Shown here: positions 42,225 through 52,175 of the stretch, piece after piece
How positions within the stretch are numbered: position 1 is the stretch's first letter
Layout of the letters: every line of letters starts with the position of its first letter
Assembly: GCA_035274425.1 (NCBI GenBank)
Contig: DATEOC010000058.1
Span: 1 to 64,000, forward strand
DNA: 64,000 nt
Reading direction: 5' to 3'
Source of the DNA: JADMIH01 sp035274425
GTDB lineage: Bacteria; Chloroflexota; Chloroflexia; QHBQ01; JADMIH01
Notes under the pieces: generated by a model
What the model was told of the DNA's origin: nothing
Databases searched by the model: none
The model's input: only the letters and a program-made list of their open reading frames with translations
Position numbers and translations under genes: made by a program

Positions 42225-45077
42225 TTATCGAGTCGCTGCTACCTGGCAGCCGGGGAAGAAGGTGTTAGCCACGATCTTGGATGTTTGCCCACGAGTGGCG
42301 TTGTTACCCCAGCGGAAGTATGGCTTGTTGTCAGGCCCGCAAGGCTCCCCCTCTGAACCGCACGGGTAGCCACCCATGATGCCCCTCGACGCGAGACGCT
42401 CTATCCACAGGTAGAATGTATTGGTGGGAGGCACGTCTTCGAAGGTCTGCCCCGGAGGTGTGTCATTATAGCCTGCCGCGTTAGAGACTATCTTGGAGAT
42501 TTGTCCCCTTGTCGTGTTGGTATAGGGGCGGAAGTATGGTAAGTTATTACTTCCACAAGGCTCCCCTGGCCCGCCACATGGGTAGCCGCTGATATAGCCT
42601 CGATTGGCGAGGCGGTTTATCCAGTCGTAAAAAGTGCTGCCTGGTGGCACATCCTCGAAGAGCTGAGGTCCAGGGTCGTCCTCGAAGCCCGCGGAATTGG
42701 AGACTATCTTCGCCAACTGCCCTCGCGTCACGTCGTTGTTCGGGCGGAAGGTGCAATCTGAGTAGCCGGATATGATGCCGTGATTTATGAGGCAGCGGAC
42801 ATAGGGGTAAAAGACGTTATCGACCGGCACGTCTGAAAAGACGTTTGTGGCGACCTTCTCTACGAGCGTCAGCTGCGCATCCTCGAAGCCATACTCGCCT
42901 ACAGCCAACACCTCGCCGGGCGACACTACTGCTACTCCACTAAAGTAGTTGCTCCTTGAGCTGAGGTCGGTCGTTGTGACCTCTTCCCACTGAGCACCGC
43001 TCCACCGCTCTACCAGTGTATGGGGTATCCCACCACTGAGGTAATTCCCTACAGCCCACACTTCACCCGACGAGGCCGCGTCTATCCCTATGAAGTAGCT
43101 GCTGTCACCGATGGCGGGGGTTGGGACTACATTCCACTGAGCGCCGTCCCAGTGGAGCGCAAGCGCCTGCCCCACGCCAGGGGGGCCCGCATAGCCTACA
43201 GCCCATACATCATTCGCCGACAAGGCTGTGACCGCGAGCAGACGGTTGTTGTTCGTCCCAACGTTTGGACTGGTCACCCAGCTCCACTTCGTGCCGTTCC
43301 ACCGAACGATGTAAGTTTGAAAAGGACTGGAAGGTGTGCTGCGGTACTCGCCCACAGCCCACATATCGTTGTTCGATACGACCGCTATCCCTGCCAGGTG
43401 GCTGCTCTCATTGGGGTTGCCCGTTATGCTCGTATCCCGCACCCACTGCGCCCCATCCCAATGTATGATATGGGCAAGCCTGTTTTGGGGATCGCCGGTG
43501 TTCCCGGAGCCGACCGCCCACACATTGTCTGACGAAAGGGCTTCAACCGCTGATAGCGACATCGAGTAAGGGTGATCAACAGTGGGGACCACGCTCCATG
43601 TGTTGCCGTTCCAGTGCAGGGTAAGGGGCTGCTTGTAGCTCATCGAAATGTTAGCAACGTAATCGCCTACGGCCCATATATCATCTGGGGACGACCCCGA
43701 AATATCGTAGAGGTAACCGGTATCGCCAGGGCCGTTGGGGCTGGGGACTATGCTCCATTGAGTACCATCCCAATGCTGAATCAGGGTCCTTGCCCGATAT
43801 GCGCTGTAGTCATTCGTATACGGCGCATAATAGCCAACCGCCCAAATGTCGGTGGGCGAGAAGACCTCGATTGTGCGCAGTGTATTGTAGCCCGACATCC
43901 AATTGGGGCTTTCTACACGGTCCCACCCGGTGCCGTTCCACTTGAGGGTATAAGTAGTATCGGTCATGCTAACAACAGCCCAAAGAGTGCTCTCCGATAA
44001 GCCCATAATTGTGGCGATATTTGTGTCTGGTGTAGAAACTACACTCCATCCAGTGCCATCCCAGTGAAGGATGCATCGTTGCCCGTTTGCAATGCCAATC
44101 GCATACACGCTGCTGGTGGTAATCATTTGAACATCATATATTGACCCCACCTGGCTTGGCAGGGGGACAGATATCCAATTGCTGCCATCCCAATGCAACG
44201 TGAAGGGACCTGTGCCGCTCTGGAAGCCAACGGTCCATATATCGTCAGTGGCGAGAGCTGAGATAGCGTAGAGGCGACTATTTTGGTTCCAAACAAGGGG
44301 GCCAGAAATAACCGTAGCCCACCGTGTGCCGTCCCAATGTATACCTAAATTGCCTTCGCTACGTATATCGGGATGATCAGGAGCTCCGCCGTACCCTACA
44401 GCCCAGACATCGTTCGCGGAGACCGCATCGACTTCATAAAGCGTATTCTGCTCGAAACCGTCATAGCTCGCGAGAACGTTGGGGCTATCGATTCTGCTCC
44501 ACGCGCTGCCATCCCAGTGCATCGTGAACGTTATGCGGCCCCCACCCACGGCCCATACATCAGTGGAGGAGACGGCGTCTATATCATATATCGTGGCAAA
44601 CAGCCCAGGGGTTGGGACTCTGCTCCACTGAACCCCGTCCCAATGGAGTATAAGGATCCCATCGGAAGCATTACCTGCGGCCCAAACATCATTAGTAGAG
44701 ACGGCCGAGATACCTCTAAACACAGACCAGGTCAACCCAAACGCGGGGGAAGGGACTATGCTCCAAGCAGTTCCATCCCAGTGCATTGTCAGCACGGCGC
44801 TATGATAGCCCCCTGATGAGCCTACTGCCCAGACGTCATCAGGAGAGATCACTTCCACCTCGGTGAGGCTATTGGGGTTCGACGCACTATTAGGGCTTGC
44901 GATGACCGTGGTTGTGCTACAGGCGACATTCGCTGTAACGGTTCCGTAGGCCTGGTCCCTCGCATCTGGTTGCTTATCAGCAAGGGCCGAGCTTGCGGCC
45001 AGTCCCGCGCAGAGCAGCAATCCGATAGCCGACAACAGAAGTGTCAGGCCCCTGTAGGTTACTATTCTCGTCTCCAT
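42225..45077 (-). CDS. Secreted double-propeller SLH protein (paralogue 2)
   Basis: 950 residues; AAGGAG 7 nt before the ATG; signal segment LTLLLSAIGLLLCAGLAASS. Again 14 motif copies, for example SPDDVWAVG...HWDGTAW, with copies 6 and 7 more divergent (VYAIG, LWAVV), and again an N-terminal strand CSTTTVIASPNSAS. Three SLH domains from about residue 745, with YPCGGPGEPCG and YPCGSEGEPCG insertions. It is the second of four tandem minus-strand paralogues. Its ligand is unknown; the propellers could bind glycan or protein at the surface. Confidence 0.85.
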   Translation of the reverse strand: METRIVTYRGLTLLLSAIGLLLCAGLAASSALADKQPDARDQAYGTVTANVACSTTTVIASPNSASNPNSLTEVEVISPDDVWAVGSSGGYHSAVLTMHWDGTAWSIVPSPAFGLTWSVFRGISAVSTNDVWAAGNASDGILILHWDGVQWSRVPTPGLFATIYDIDAVSSTDVWAVGGGRITFTMHWDGSAWSRIDSPNVLASYDGFEQNTLYEVDAVSANDVWAVGYGGAPDHPDIRSEGNLGIHWDGTRWATVISGPLVWNQNSRLYAISALATDDIWTVGFQSGTGPFTLHWDGSNWISVPLPSQVGSIYDVQMITTSSVYAIGIANGQRCILHWDGTGWSVVSTPDTNIATIMGLSESTLWAVVSMTDTTYTLKWNGTGWDRVESPNWMSGYNTLRTIEVFSPTDIWAVGYYAPYTNDYSAYRARTLIQHWDGTQWSIVPSPNGPGDTGYLYDISGSSPDDIWAVGDYVANISMSYKQPLTLHWNGNTWSVVPTVDHPYSMSLSAVEALSSDNVWAVGSGNTGDPQNRLAHIIHWDGAQWVRDTSITGNPNESSHLAGIAVVSNNDMWAVGEYRSTPSSPFQTYIVRWNGTKWSWVTSPNVGTNNNRLLAVTALSANDVWAVGYAGPPGVGQALALHWDGAQWNVVPTPAIGDSSYFIGIDAASSGEVWAVGNYLSGGIPHTLVERWSGAQWEEVTTTDLSSRSNYFSGVAVVSPGEVLAVGEYGFEDAQLTLVEKVATNVFSDVPVDNVFYPYVRCLINHGIISGYSDCTFRPNNDVTRGQLAKIVSNSAGFEDDPGPQLFEDVPPGSTFYDWINRLANRGYISGYPCGGPGEPCGSNNLPYFRPYTNTTRGQISKIVSNAAGYNDTPPGQTFEDVPPTNTFYLWIERLASRGIMGGYPCGSEGEPCGPDNKPYFRWGNNATRGQTSKIVANTFFPGCQVAATR

Positions 45078-45153
45078 ATGCTATCTCCTTATGCGACGCG
45101 CTAATGCGTTACACCGCATTAGCTTGCCAACACGAATCGCAAGCTGAAGTAAA

Positions 45154-48003
45154 TTATGGATTAGCAACCTGGCAGTTGGGGAAGAACGTATTAGCCACGA
45201 GCTTGGAGGTCTGCCCGCGTGTGGCGTTGTTCATCCAACGGAAATATGGCTTGTTGTCAGGCCCGCAAGGCTCTCCTTCTGAACCGCATGGATAACCGCC
45301 CATGATGCCCCTCGACGCTAGACGCTCTATCGACAGGTAGAATGTGTTGGAGGGAGGCACGTCCTCAAAGGTCTGCCCCGGAGGTGTGTCGTTGTAGCCT
45401 GCCGCATTGGAGACTATCTTGGAGATTTGTCCCCTTGTCGTATTGGCGTTGGGGCGGAAGTATGGCAGATTGTCGATGCCGCAAGCCTCACCTGGCCCGC
45501 CGCAGGGATAGCCACCGATGTATCCCCTGTTAGCCAGCCTGTTTACCCATTTATAGAAGGTGGTGCCATCAGGCACATCCTGAAATAGCTGCTCACCTGG
45601 ATCGTCATTGAAACCTGCGGAGTTGGAGACTACCTTAGCCAGTTGACCTCGCGTGATGTCATTGTTGGGGCGGAATGTGCCGTCAGAGTAGCCTGAGATT
45701 GTTCCCTTGCAGACGAGGCACTGTACATAGGGGTAGAAAACGTTGTCAATGGATACGTCGGAGAATATCTGCGCGTTGGATAGATTGAAGTGCTCTATGA
45801 GGCTGTAGCTATTCTCCTGGGACTTATAGTTGCCCGCAGCCCATACATCGTTAGAGGCCAGCACATCTATGCCGTTCAAGTAACTCCCTTCCGCGCTTCC
45901 ATCGAGGCTAGGTACGATTGTCCATCCGCTGCCGCCCCAGTGCATGGCGAGGGTCCTCGGTATGCCACCCGTGAAATAGTTACCTACGGCCCAGACATTA
46001 TCGTCGGAAGGAGCGTCCACCTCTACGAGGAAGCTGATGTCTCCCGCGCTCGGGCTGGGGACTACGGCCCATTCCTGCCCGTCCCAGTGGAGCACAAGGG
46101 TCTGGCCCGTGCCTGCCGGGCCGTAATAGCCGACGGCCCACACGCTGTCGGGCGAGGCGGCGGATACTCCATGCAGGAAGTTGCGGTCGCTCCCGATGTT
46201 AGGGCTTGGCACGATGCTCCATTGCGCGCCATCCCAATGCACCGTGAAAGTGTGCTCATTGTCGCGCCCAACCGCCCATACGTCGTCTAACGATATAGCC
46301 ACTACCCCGTCCAGCCTGCTATTGTTGCTGGTAGCGGTGATTGGAGCGAGGTCCCACTGCGTGCCGTTCCAGTGCATCGTGAGAGGCAGGATCGTTTGGC
46401 CGGAATCGGAGGTATGATATCCTACCGCCCAGATGTCATCGGCTGCCGTAGCGGAGATTGCATTCAGGTAATTGTTCGTGCCCAGGCCTCCCTCAAAGTT
46501 GGGACTCGATACGACGCTCCACTCATCTCCATTCCAATGCTCTACGAGTGTGATGTAGCCGTTACTGCCACTATAGACGTACCCGGCAGCCCACACATCA
46601 TAGGTGGAGATGGCAGTAACGGCATTGAGGGAATTAGACGGACGTAGGAGAGGGGTGGGTACGTTGCTCCACGCCAGCCCGTTCCAATGCTGGACCAGAG
46701 TACGCGTCCCGCTGCTGATACCGTAACCACCCACTGCCCACACATCGTCGGAGGAAATCGCGGCGACCCCGGCCAGATTGTTCGATTTTGTGGTGATGTT
46801 TGGGCTGGAGACTGTGGTCCACCCTTCCCCGTCATGGCGGAGCGTCAGCGTTCTGGCCCCCAGGTCAATAGGATCACGATACTCTCCAATTGCCCAAAGC
46901 TCGCCCGATGGCGAGGCCGTCACGTCATAAAGGCTCTCTGTGATCGCTGCATCACTCCAGCTCGTGCCATCCCAGTGTAAAGTGGTGCCCAGTCCCACGG
47001 CCCAAACGTCGTTAGCCGCCAGGGCGGTGACCCTGTTGAGCCTGCCATACCCAGGATTAGACACTTCAGTCCATTGAAAGCCGTCCCAATGGAGAGTAAC
47101 TGAGCGCTGCCGGGACGGATTGAAATCTTGATCCCACCCGACGGCCCATATATCATTGCTCGAGATAACTGCGATATCCCTTAGTGGACCTTCCCGAGCG
47201 TAAAGATCAGGCGGCGTACTGGTCCGCGTCCAGGTCGAACCATTCCAATGCATTACGAGAGCTGCATAGTACCCTGACGTCGAGTTACCACCGCCCACGA
47301 CCCATACGTCATTGGCCGCGACTACATCGATGCCGTATAGATCATTTTGTGGGGCGTGTTGCGGTATATCCATGCGGCTCCATTGGTTGCCGTTCCAGCG
47401 CATTGCGACTGAGATATAGTTTTGTTCCTCCTGATAGTAACCACCCACGGCCCAAACTTCGTTTGATGCCAACGCATCTATATCATTGAAGAGAGTGGCG
47501 GTAGGAAATTGAGAGGCATAGCTCTGACTCCAAGCCTGGCCATCCCAATGTATTATTTGGGTCAAGCCTGTAGCCCAAATGTCGTTAGATGCAATGGCTG
47601 TTACTGCGGATAGAGCGCCCTCGATGCCTGTAGGTACTATGGTCCACTGCGTGCCGTCCCAGTGCATGGTCAGCATTTTAGAGGAGCCGTGCACGTAATA
47701 TCCAACTGCCCAGATATCGTCAGGGGAGATTATCGCTATGCCCCTTAAAGTGTTAGGACCAATCGCACCTACATCCTCGCCAGGGAATATCTCCGCTATC
47801 GGGAACGTACACGGGTTAGCGGCTTGATTCTGCGATGCGCCTGGTTTCGATTGGTCTTGGGCCACGCGAGAGATTATTGGCTGCCCTATGCCCGCGCCGC
47901 TAGCGATTGCGCTGGCGCTGGCCGTCAAACCGACGCACAGCAAGAACCCAATCGCTGATAGCAAGATTGTCAGCTTATGCCTGGGCATTATTCTCAGCAC
48001 CAT
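45154..48003 (-). CDS. Secreted double-propeller SLH protein (paralogue 3)
   Basis: 949 residues from the ATG at 48001-48003, chosen because TAGGAG lies 8 nt upstream and the signal peptide (HKLTILLSAIGFLLCVGLTA) then begins about nine residues in. The longer frame to 48084 lacks such a site. 14 propeller motif copies by count, some short (ASNDIWATGLTQIIHWDG). N-terminal strand CTFPIAEIFPGEDV. Three SLH domains from about 744, with the Cys-bracketed insertions. The gap to paralogue 2 is only 76 bp, so a common mRNA is plausible. Confidence 0.85.
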   Translation of the reverse strand: MVLRIMPRHKLTILLSAIGFLLCVGLTASASAIASGAGIGQPIISRVAQDQSKPGASQNQAANPCTFPIAEIFPGEDVGAIGPNTLRGIAIISPDDIWAVGYYVHGSSKMLTMHWDGTQWTIVPTGIEGALSAVTAIASNDIWATGLTQIIHWDGQAWSQSYASQFPTATLFNDIDALASNEVWAVGGYYQEEQNYISVAMRWNGNQWSRMDIPQHAPQNDLYGIDVVAANDVWVVGGGNSTSGYYAALVMHWNGSTWTRTSTPPDLYAREGPLRDIAVISSNDIWAVGWDQDFNPSRQRSVTLHWDGFQWTEVSNPGYGRLNRVTALAANDVWAVGLGTTLHWDGTSWSDAAITESLYDVTASPSGELWAIGEYRDPIDLGARTLTLRHDGEGWTTVSSPNITTKSNNLAGVAAISSDDVWAVGGYGISSGTRTLVQHWNGLAWSNVPTPLLRPSNSLNAVTAISTYDVWAAGYVYSGSNGYITLVEHWNGDEWSVVSSPNFEGGLGTNNYLNAISATAADDIWAVGYHTSDSGQTILPLTMHWNGTQWDLAPITATSNNSRLDGVVAISLDDVWAVGRDNEHTFTVHWDGAQWSIVPSPNIGSDRNFLHGVSAASPDSVWAVGYYGPAGTGQTLVLHWDGQEWAVVPSPSAGDISFLVEVDAPSDDNVWAVGNYFTGGIPRTLAMHWGGSGWTIVPSLDGSAEGSYLNGIDVLASNDVWAAGNYKSQENSYSLIEHFNLSNAQIFSDVSIDNVFYPYVQCLVCKGTISGYSDGTFRPNNDITRGQLAKVVSNSAGFNDDPGEQLFQDVPDGTTFYKWVNRLANRGYIGGYPCGGPGEACGIDNLPYFRPNANTTRGQISKIVSNAAGYNDTPPGQTFEDVPPSNTFYLSIERLASRGIMGGYPCGSEGEPCGPDNKPYFRWMNNATRGQTSKLVANTFFPNCQVANP

Positions 48004-48086
48004 GTTATGTCTCCTATTCTGCCACGCATACACGCATAAATGTGGCGTAACATACAAGCATACCAAAGTGATACCTCGCACCACAA

Positions 48087-51000
48087 CTATGGTTTTGCGG
48101 CAACTTGGCAGTTGGGGAAGAAAGTGTTAGCCACGATCTTAGAGGTCTGTCCACGAGTGGCGTTGTTCATCCAACGGAAATACGGCTTGTTGCCAGGCCC
48201 GCAAGGCTCCCCCTCTGAACCACATGGGTAACCGCCCATAATACCCCTGGAGGCGAGACGCTCTATCCACAGGTAGAATGTGTTGGAGGTAGGCACGTCC
48301 TCGAAGGTCTGCCCCGGAGGTGTGTCGTTATAGCCTGCCGCGTTAGAGACTATCTTGGAGATTTGCCCGCGTGTAGCGTTTGCATTTGGGCGGAAGTATG
48401 GTAAATTTCCTGATCCGCAAGGCTCACCAGGACCTCCACATGGGTAGCCACCGATGTATCCCCTATTCGCGAGACGCTGAACCCAATCATAGAAGGTGCT
48501 GCCGGGCAGCACGTCTTCGAATAGCTGACCGCCGGGAGGCTCGTTGAAGCCTGCGGAGTTGGAGACTATCTTTGAGAGTTGGCCTCTTGTCACATCATTT
48601 CCTGGCCGGAAGGTACCATCAGAGTAGCCAGAGATGATGCCCTGGCAGGCAATGCACTGCACGAAGGGATAGAAAGTATTATCGGGGGGCACGTCGGAAA
48701 ATATCTGGGTGCTGGAGCGCGTGAACTGTTGGATCAGTGTCCGTTCTAAGTATCCTTCAGTGTACCCGCCTACGGCCCATACTTGATTCGCCGATACCGC
48801 CTTCACGCCATTTAGGTAGTTGTTTTCGGCATTGGCATTCGGGCTTGAGACTACGCTCCATGCGCTGCCGTCCCAATGCTCGACCAGCGTTCGTTGTATA
48901 CCTCCGCTGTAATAGTTGCCTACTGCCCACACATCATTATCAGCCAGGGCGTCTACGCTGAGGAGGAAGCTGTTGTCTCCCACGTTAGCGCTGGGGACGA
49001 CGCTCCACTGCGTGCCATCCCAGCGTAGCACGAGGGTCTGCCCCGTGCTGGAGGGGCCATAATATCCTACCGCCCACACGCTATTAGTTGACGCAGCGGA
49101 TAGGCCGTGTAGGATGTTGCGGCTCGTGCCTACATTGGGGCTGGGGACGATAGTCCACTCTACCCCGTTCCAATGCATGGTCAGCGTGTGGTCGTTGTCG
49201 CGGCCTACAGCCCAGATGTCATCGGCGGCTATTGCTGCTATCTCGTCCAGCCTGTTGGTAGAACTGGTGGTTGGATTGGGTACTATGCTCAACTCGCTGC
49301 CGTTCCAATGCATTATCACAGTGACGGTCTGATCTGGATTGCCGCGTGGGACATAGTACCCTGCCACCCAGACATCGTTTGTTGATACGGCAGCTACTGA
49401 AGTAAGATAAACAGACTCTGCTTCGGAAATAAAAGGGGCCAAGATAGTTGTCCAAGTTGCGCCGTCCCAGCGCCGTACCTGGGGATATAGGAAGCCGGGT
49501 CTGCTATATCCTACGGCCCATACATCACTGCTGGATAGCGCATCAACATCACTGAGACTGCCTACGTCACCTACCTGTGTCCATGCAGCCCCATCCCAGT
49601 GCAAAGCCAATCCTTTAGCTAGCCCATCGGTGGCGACATACTCCCCGACAGCCCACGCATCCTGCTCTGATACGACGTCTACTGAAGCTATGTAGTTCTT
49701 AATTGCTACGCTATTAGGGCTTGGGACTGATCTCCATTCGCCATCGCTCAAATGCTCCACTCGCGTCAGCGGGGAGCTAGAGCCAACAGCCCAAACATCA
49801 CTCCCCGGAAGTGCTGCTATGTCTATAAGCCCGATGTTGCTGGTCATGGAGCTATTCCACTGAGTGCCATCCCAATGCAACACCTCATTACCCCCATATC
49901 CGGGCCATCCCAGGACCCACACGTCATCTGCCGCAACTGCGTCCAACGAAAAAAATCCGGCATATAGCTCTGAGGGGCCGTATACAAGACTCCATTGGTT
50001 TCCGTTCCAGTGCCAGACGGTGGTTCGATTAATACCGGCGGTTCCCACAGCCCAAACGTCGTCGGTAGCAACGGCATCAACCTCGGTAAAGGAGTTGTAG
50101 TTGCCTACGGCGGAAACAGGCACGATGGACCAGTCAACCCCGTTCCAGTGCAGGGCTATTATCCGGATAGTGTTGGCCGAGCTGTAGGAACCTACAGCCC
50201 ATGCATCATTGGCTGAGATAGCAGTTACGTCTGCGAGACTACTGAAGTCGTCACCAGGATTAGGACTTGATACCGTCGCCCATTGGGTGCCATCCCAGTG
50301 CATTATCAGCGTAACAGTCTCATATGTACGCTGATAGGATCCGACAGCCCATACGTTGTTTGCAGACGTGCCTGCGACTCCCAGCAATCTTTCGTGGAGA
50401 TATGGCTCGTTCAAGGTTGGGCTAGGGATAGTGCTCCACTCCTGCCCATCCCAATGCATCGTCAATGTTACATGGCCGGGCCCAGTGTGGCTATAGGTTC
50501 CCTGCCCCATGGGAGCCTCTCCGACAGCCCATACGTCGTTAGCGGAGAGGGCCGCCACAGCATTGAGCGCGCCATAGGTGGGTACGGAGTATACAGTCCA
50601 TGCGGTCCCGTCCCAGTGCTCTATCAAGGCCTGGAAGCCCACAGAGCCTACAGCCCATACGTCGTTTGCGGAAACTGCGGCGACGGCTTTGAGTGAGTTT
50701 GCGTCCTGGATTACGTTGGGGCTGGTAATAATACTCCCCGACATGGCATTGCAAGCCAAGGGCGTAGGTATAGGTGTGGCTGTAGGGCCAGGCGAGACGA
50801 TGATACGCTTGAGGTCTCCCGGCGAGTATCCTCCCCCCTCTATGTAATAGAGCGCGCCGTCCGGGCCGGTCTCCAGGTCCATGTTACAGGTTACACCCTG
50901 AACGTCAGCTACCGAGGTCACTTGCGTGCGGTCTGCGCTCAGATAGAAGTGTCGCAGCACACCGTCGTTGTAGGAGCAGATGAATAGGCCGTTCTGCCAG

Positions 51001-51947
51001 GGCTGTATGTTCGCGCCTGTGTATACCTCGATACCTGTGGGTGCGACCGATGCACCTTCCGTGTGCCACATCGGCGGGATCGTGTTGTACGTGGGGTCGG
51101 GGTTGGCATCATCGCACGGGTAATTGGGACGCCAGCCGTAGTTATAGCCCCCCACGACTCGGTTCAGCTCATCGTCGCAGTCAGGTCCGTTCTCACTGGC
51201 GAAGAGGCGCGTGCCCGCCACGTCATCAAAGGTAAAGTCGAAGCTGTTGCGCAGTCCTATTGCGTAGAGTGATGGGAGCGCGCCCGTCGGGGTAAAGACC
51301 GGGTTGTCGGAGGGGATCGTACCATCCGAGTTGATGCGATGCACCTTGCCTGGCTTGACCGTTACGTCCTGGGCAGTCGCGGCGTTGTCGTCGTGCCCGA
51401 TGGAGACGTATAGCTTCCCGTCCGGACCGAAGTGGATATTGCCTCCCTGGTCTATTCCGGCGGTCTGTGGCGAGGAGAATATCACGGCGGGGTTGGAGCC
51501 GGTGCCGTTGCTCTCAACGAAGCGTATCACCTTGTTCTCAGCGACCTCACACTCTGAAGGGTCAGTGAGGTATACGTAGATATAGTGGTTAGCGTTAAAG
51601 TTGGGGTCAATAGCGATGCCGAGGAGCCTGCGGTCGATACAGCCGGTAAGGTTATCGCCTGTGAAGGTAATCACAGGTGCGGCTTGCAGGGTGCCGTTCG
51701 CGTAGAGGCGTACCGCGCCGGTCAGTTCCGTGAGGAAGAGTCGACCCTGGGGATCGAAAGCCATCGCGACCGGCGCGTTCAGGCCGCTCAGGACCGTCTG
51801 CACAATCGCGCCTGCCGGCAGTGGCTCGCTTATTGTCACAAAGCGCTCTGAGGCATTAGTGGATGCCGTGCTCGCAGACAACACAAAACCGAGCAGCAGT
51901 CCAAAAGCCGCTAAGATAAACTTGCGCCTCTCTGCTATTGCTGCCAT
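48087..51947 (-). CDS. Secreted three-propeller SLH protein with a sorbosone-dehydrogenase-like domain
   Basis: About 1286 residues. The double ATG at 51945-51950 follows AAGGAGG; 51947 has the better spacing. After the signal (KFILAAFGLLLGFVLSAS) comes a glucose/sorbosone dehydrogenase-type domain (about 35-380): LNAPVAMAFDPQGRLFLTE, RRLLGIAIDPNFNANHYIYV, NIHFGPDGKLYVSIGHDDNA and GLRNSFDFTFDDVAGTRLF. Such domains are six-bladed propellers that may use PQQ. Then CNAMSGSIITSPN and 14 VWAVG motif copies (about 400-1075), and three SLH domains with Cys insertions. First gene of the tandem four. It could oxidise sugars at the surface. Confidence 0.83.
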   Translation of the reverse strand: MAAIAERRKFILAAFGLLLGFVLSASTASTNASERFVTISEPLPAGAIVQTVLSGLNAPVAMAFDPQGRLFLTELTGAVRLYANGTLQAAPVITFTGDNLTGCIDRRLLGIAIDPNFNANHYIYVYLTDPSECEVAENKVIRFVESNGTGSNPAVIFSSPQTAGIDQGGNIHFGPDGKLYVSIGHDDNAATAQDVTVKPGKVHRINSDGTIPSDNPVFTPTGALPSLYAIGLRNSFDFTFDDVAGTRLFASENGPDCDDELNRVVGGYNYGWRPNYPCDDANPDPTYNTIPPMWHTEGASVAPTGIEVYTGANIQPWQNGLFICSYNDGVLRHFYLSADRTQVTSVADVQGVTCNMDLETGPDGALYYIEGGGYSPGDLKRIIVSPGPTATPIPTPLACNAMSGSIITSPNVIQDANSLKAVAAVSANDVWAVGSVGFQALIEHWDGTAWTVYSVPTYGALNAVAALSANDVWAVGEAPMGQGTYSHTGPGHVTLTMHWDGQEWSTIPSPTLNEPYLHERLLGVAGTSANNVWAVGSYQRTYETVTLIMHWDGTQWATVSSPNPGDDFSSLADVTAISANDAWAVGSYSSANTIRIIALHWNGVDWSIVPVSAVGNYNSFTEVDAVATDDVWAVGTAGINRTTVWHWNGNQWSLVYGPSELYAGFFSLDAVAADDVWVLGWPGYGGNEVLHWDGTQWNSSMTSNIGLIDIAALPGSDVWAVGSSSPLTRVEHLSDGEWRSVPSPNSVAIKNYIASVDVVSEQDAWAVGEYVATDGLAKGLALHWDGAAWTQVGDVGSLSDVDALSSSDVWAVGYSRPGFLYPQVRRWDGATWTTILAPFISEAESVYLTSVAAVSTNDVWVAGYYVPRGNPDQTVTVIMHWNGSELSIVPNPTTSSTNRLDEIAAIAADDIWAVGRDNDHTLTMHWNGVEWTIVPSPNVGTSRNILHGLSAASTNSVWAVGYYGPSSTGQTLVLRWDGTQWSVVPSANVGDNSFLLSVDALADNDVWAVGNYYSGGIQRTLVEHWDGSAWSVVSSPNANAENNYLNGVKAVSANQVWAVGGYTEGYLERTLIQQFTRSSTQIFSDVPPDNTFYPFVQCIACQGIISGYSDGTFRPGNDVTRGQLSKIVSNSAGFNEPPGGQLFEDVLPGSTFYDWVQRLANRGYIGGYPCGGPGEPCGSGNLPYFRPNANATRGQISKIVSNAAGYNDTPPGQTFEDVPTSNTFYLWIERLASRGIMGGYPCGSEGEPCGPGNKPYFRWMNNATRGQTSKIVANTFFPNCQVAAKP

Positions 51948-52175
51948 CATGTCCCTCCTTCTACGCCTGGGTATCATGGTCTGCCGGTTGGGAGCTTATG
52001 GTTTGTACTATATGCTGTTATGTAAATTAACGTTTCAGTCCACGAAAAATTACCCCTCGTGGACATATCGTCCAGAATCGTGCCTGTAGTGTACAATGAA
52101 GGGTGTCAGAACCGTCTCAGTTAGAAAATACCAACTCTGAGATAGAGAATTTCAAGAGAATATGGAGAAGATGCA

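Noticed and set aside
48087..51947. Reading the VWAVG repeats as Kelch or WD40 propellers
   Set aside because: The motif lacks the Kelch GG pair and the WD40 GH-WD pattern; I call it only a seven-bladed propeller-like repeat.
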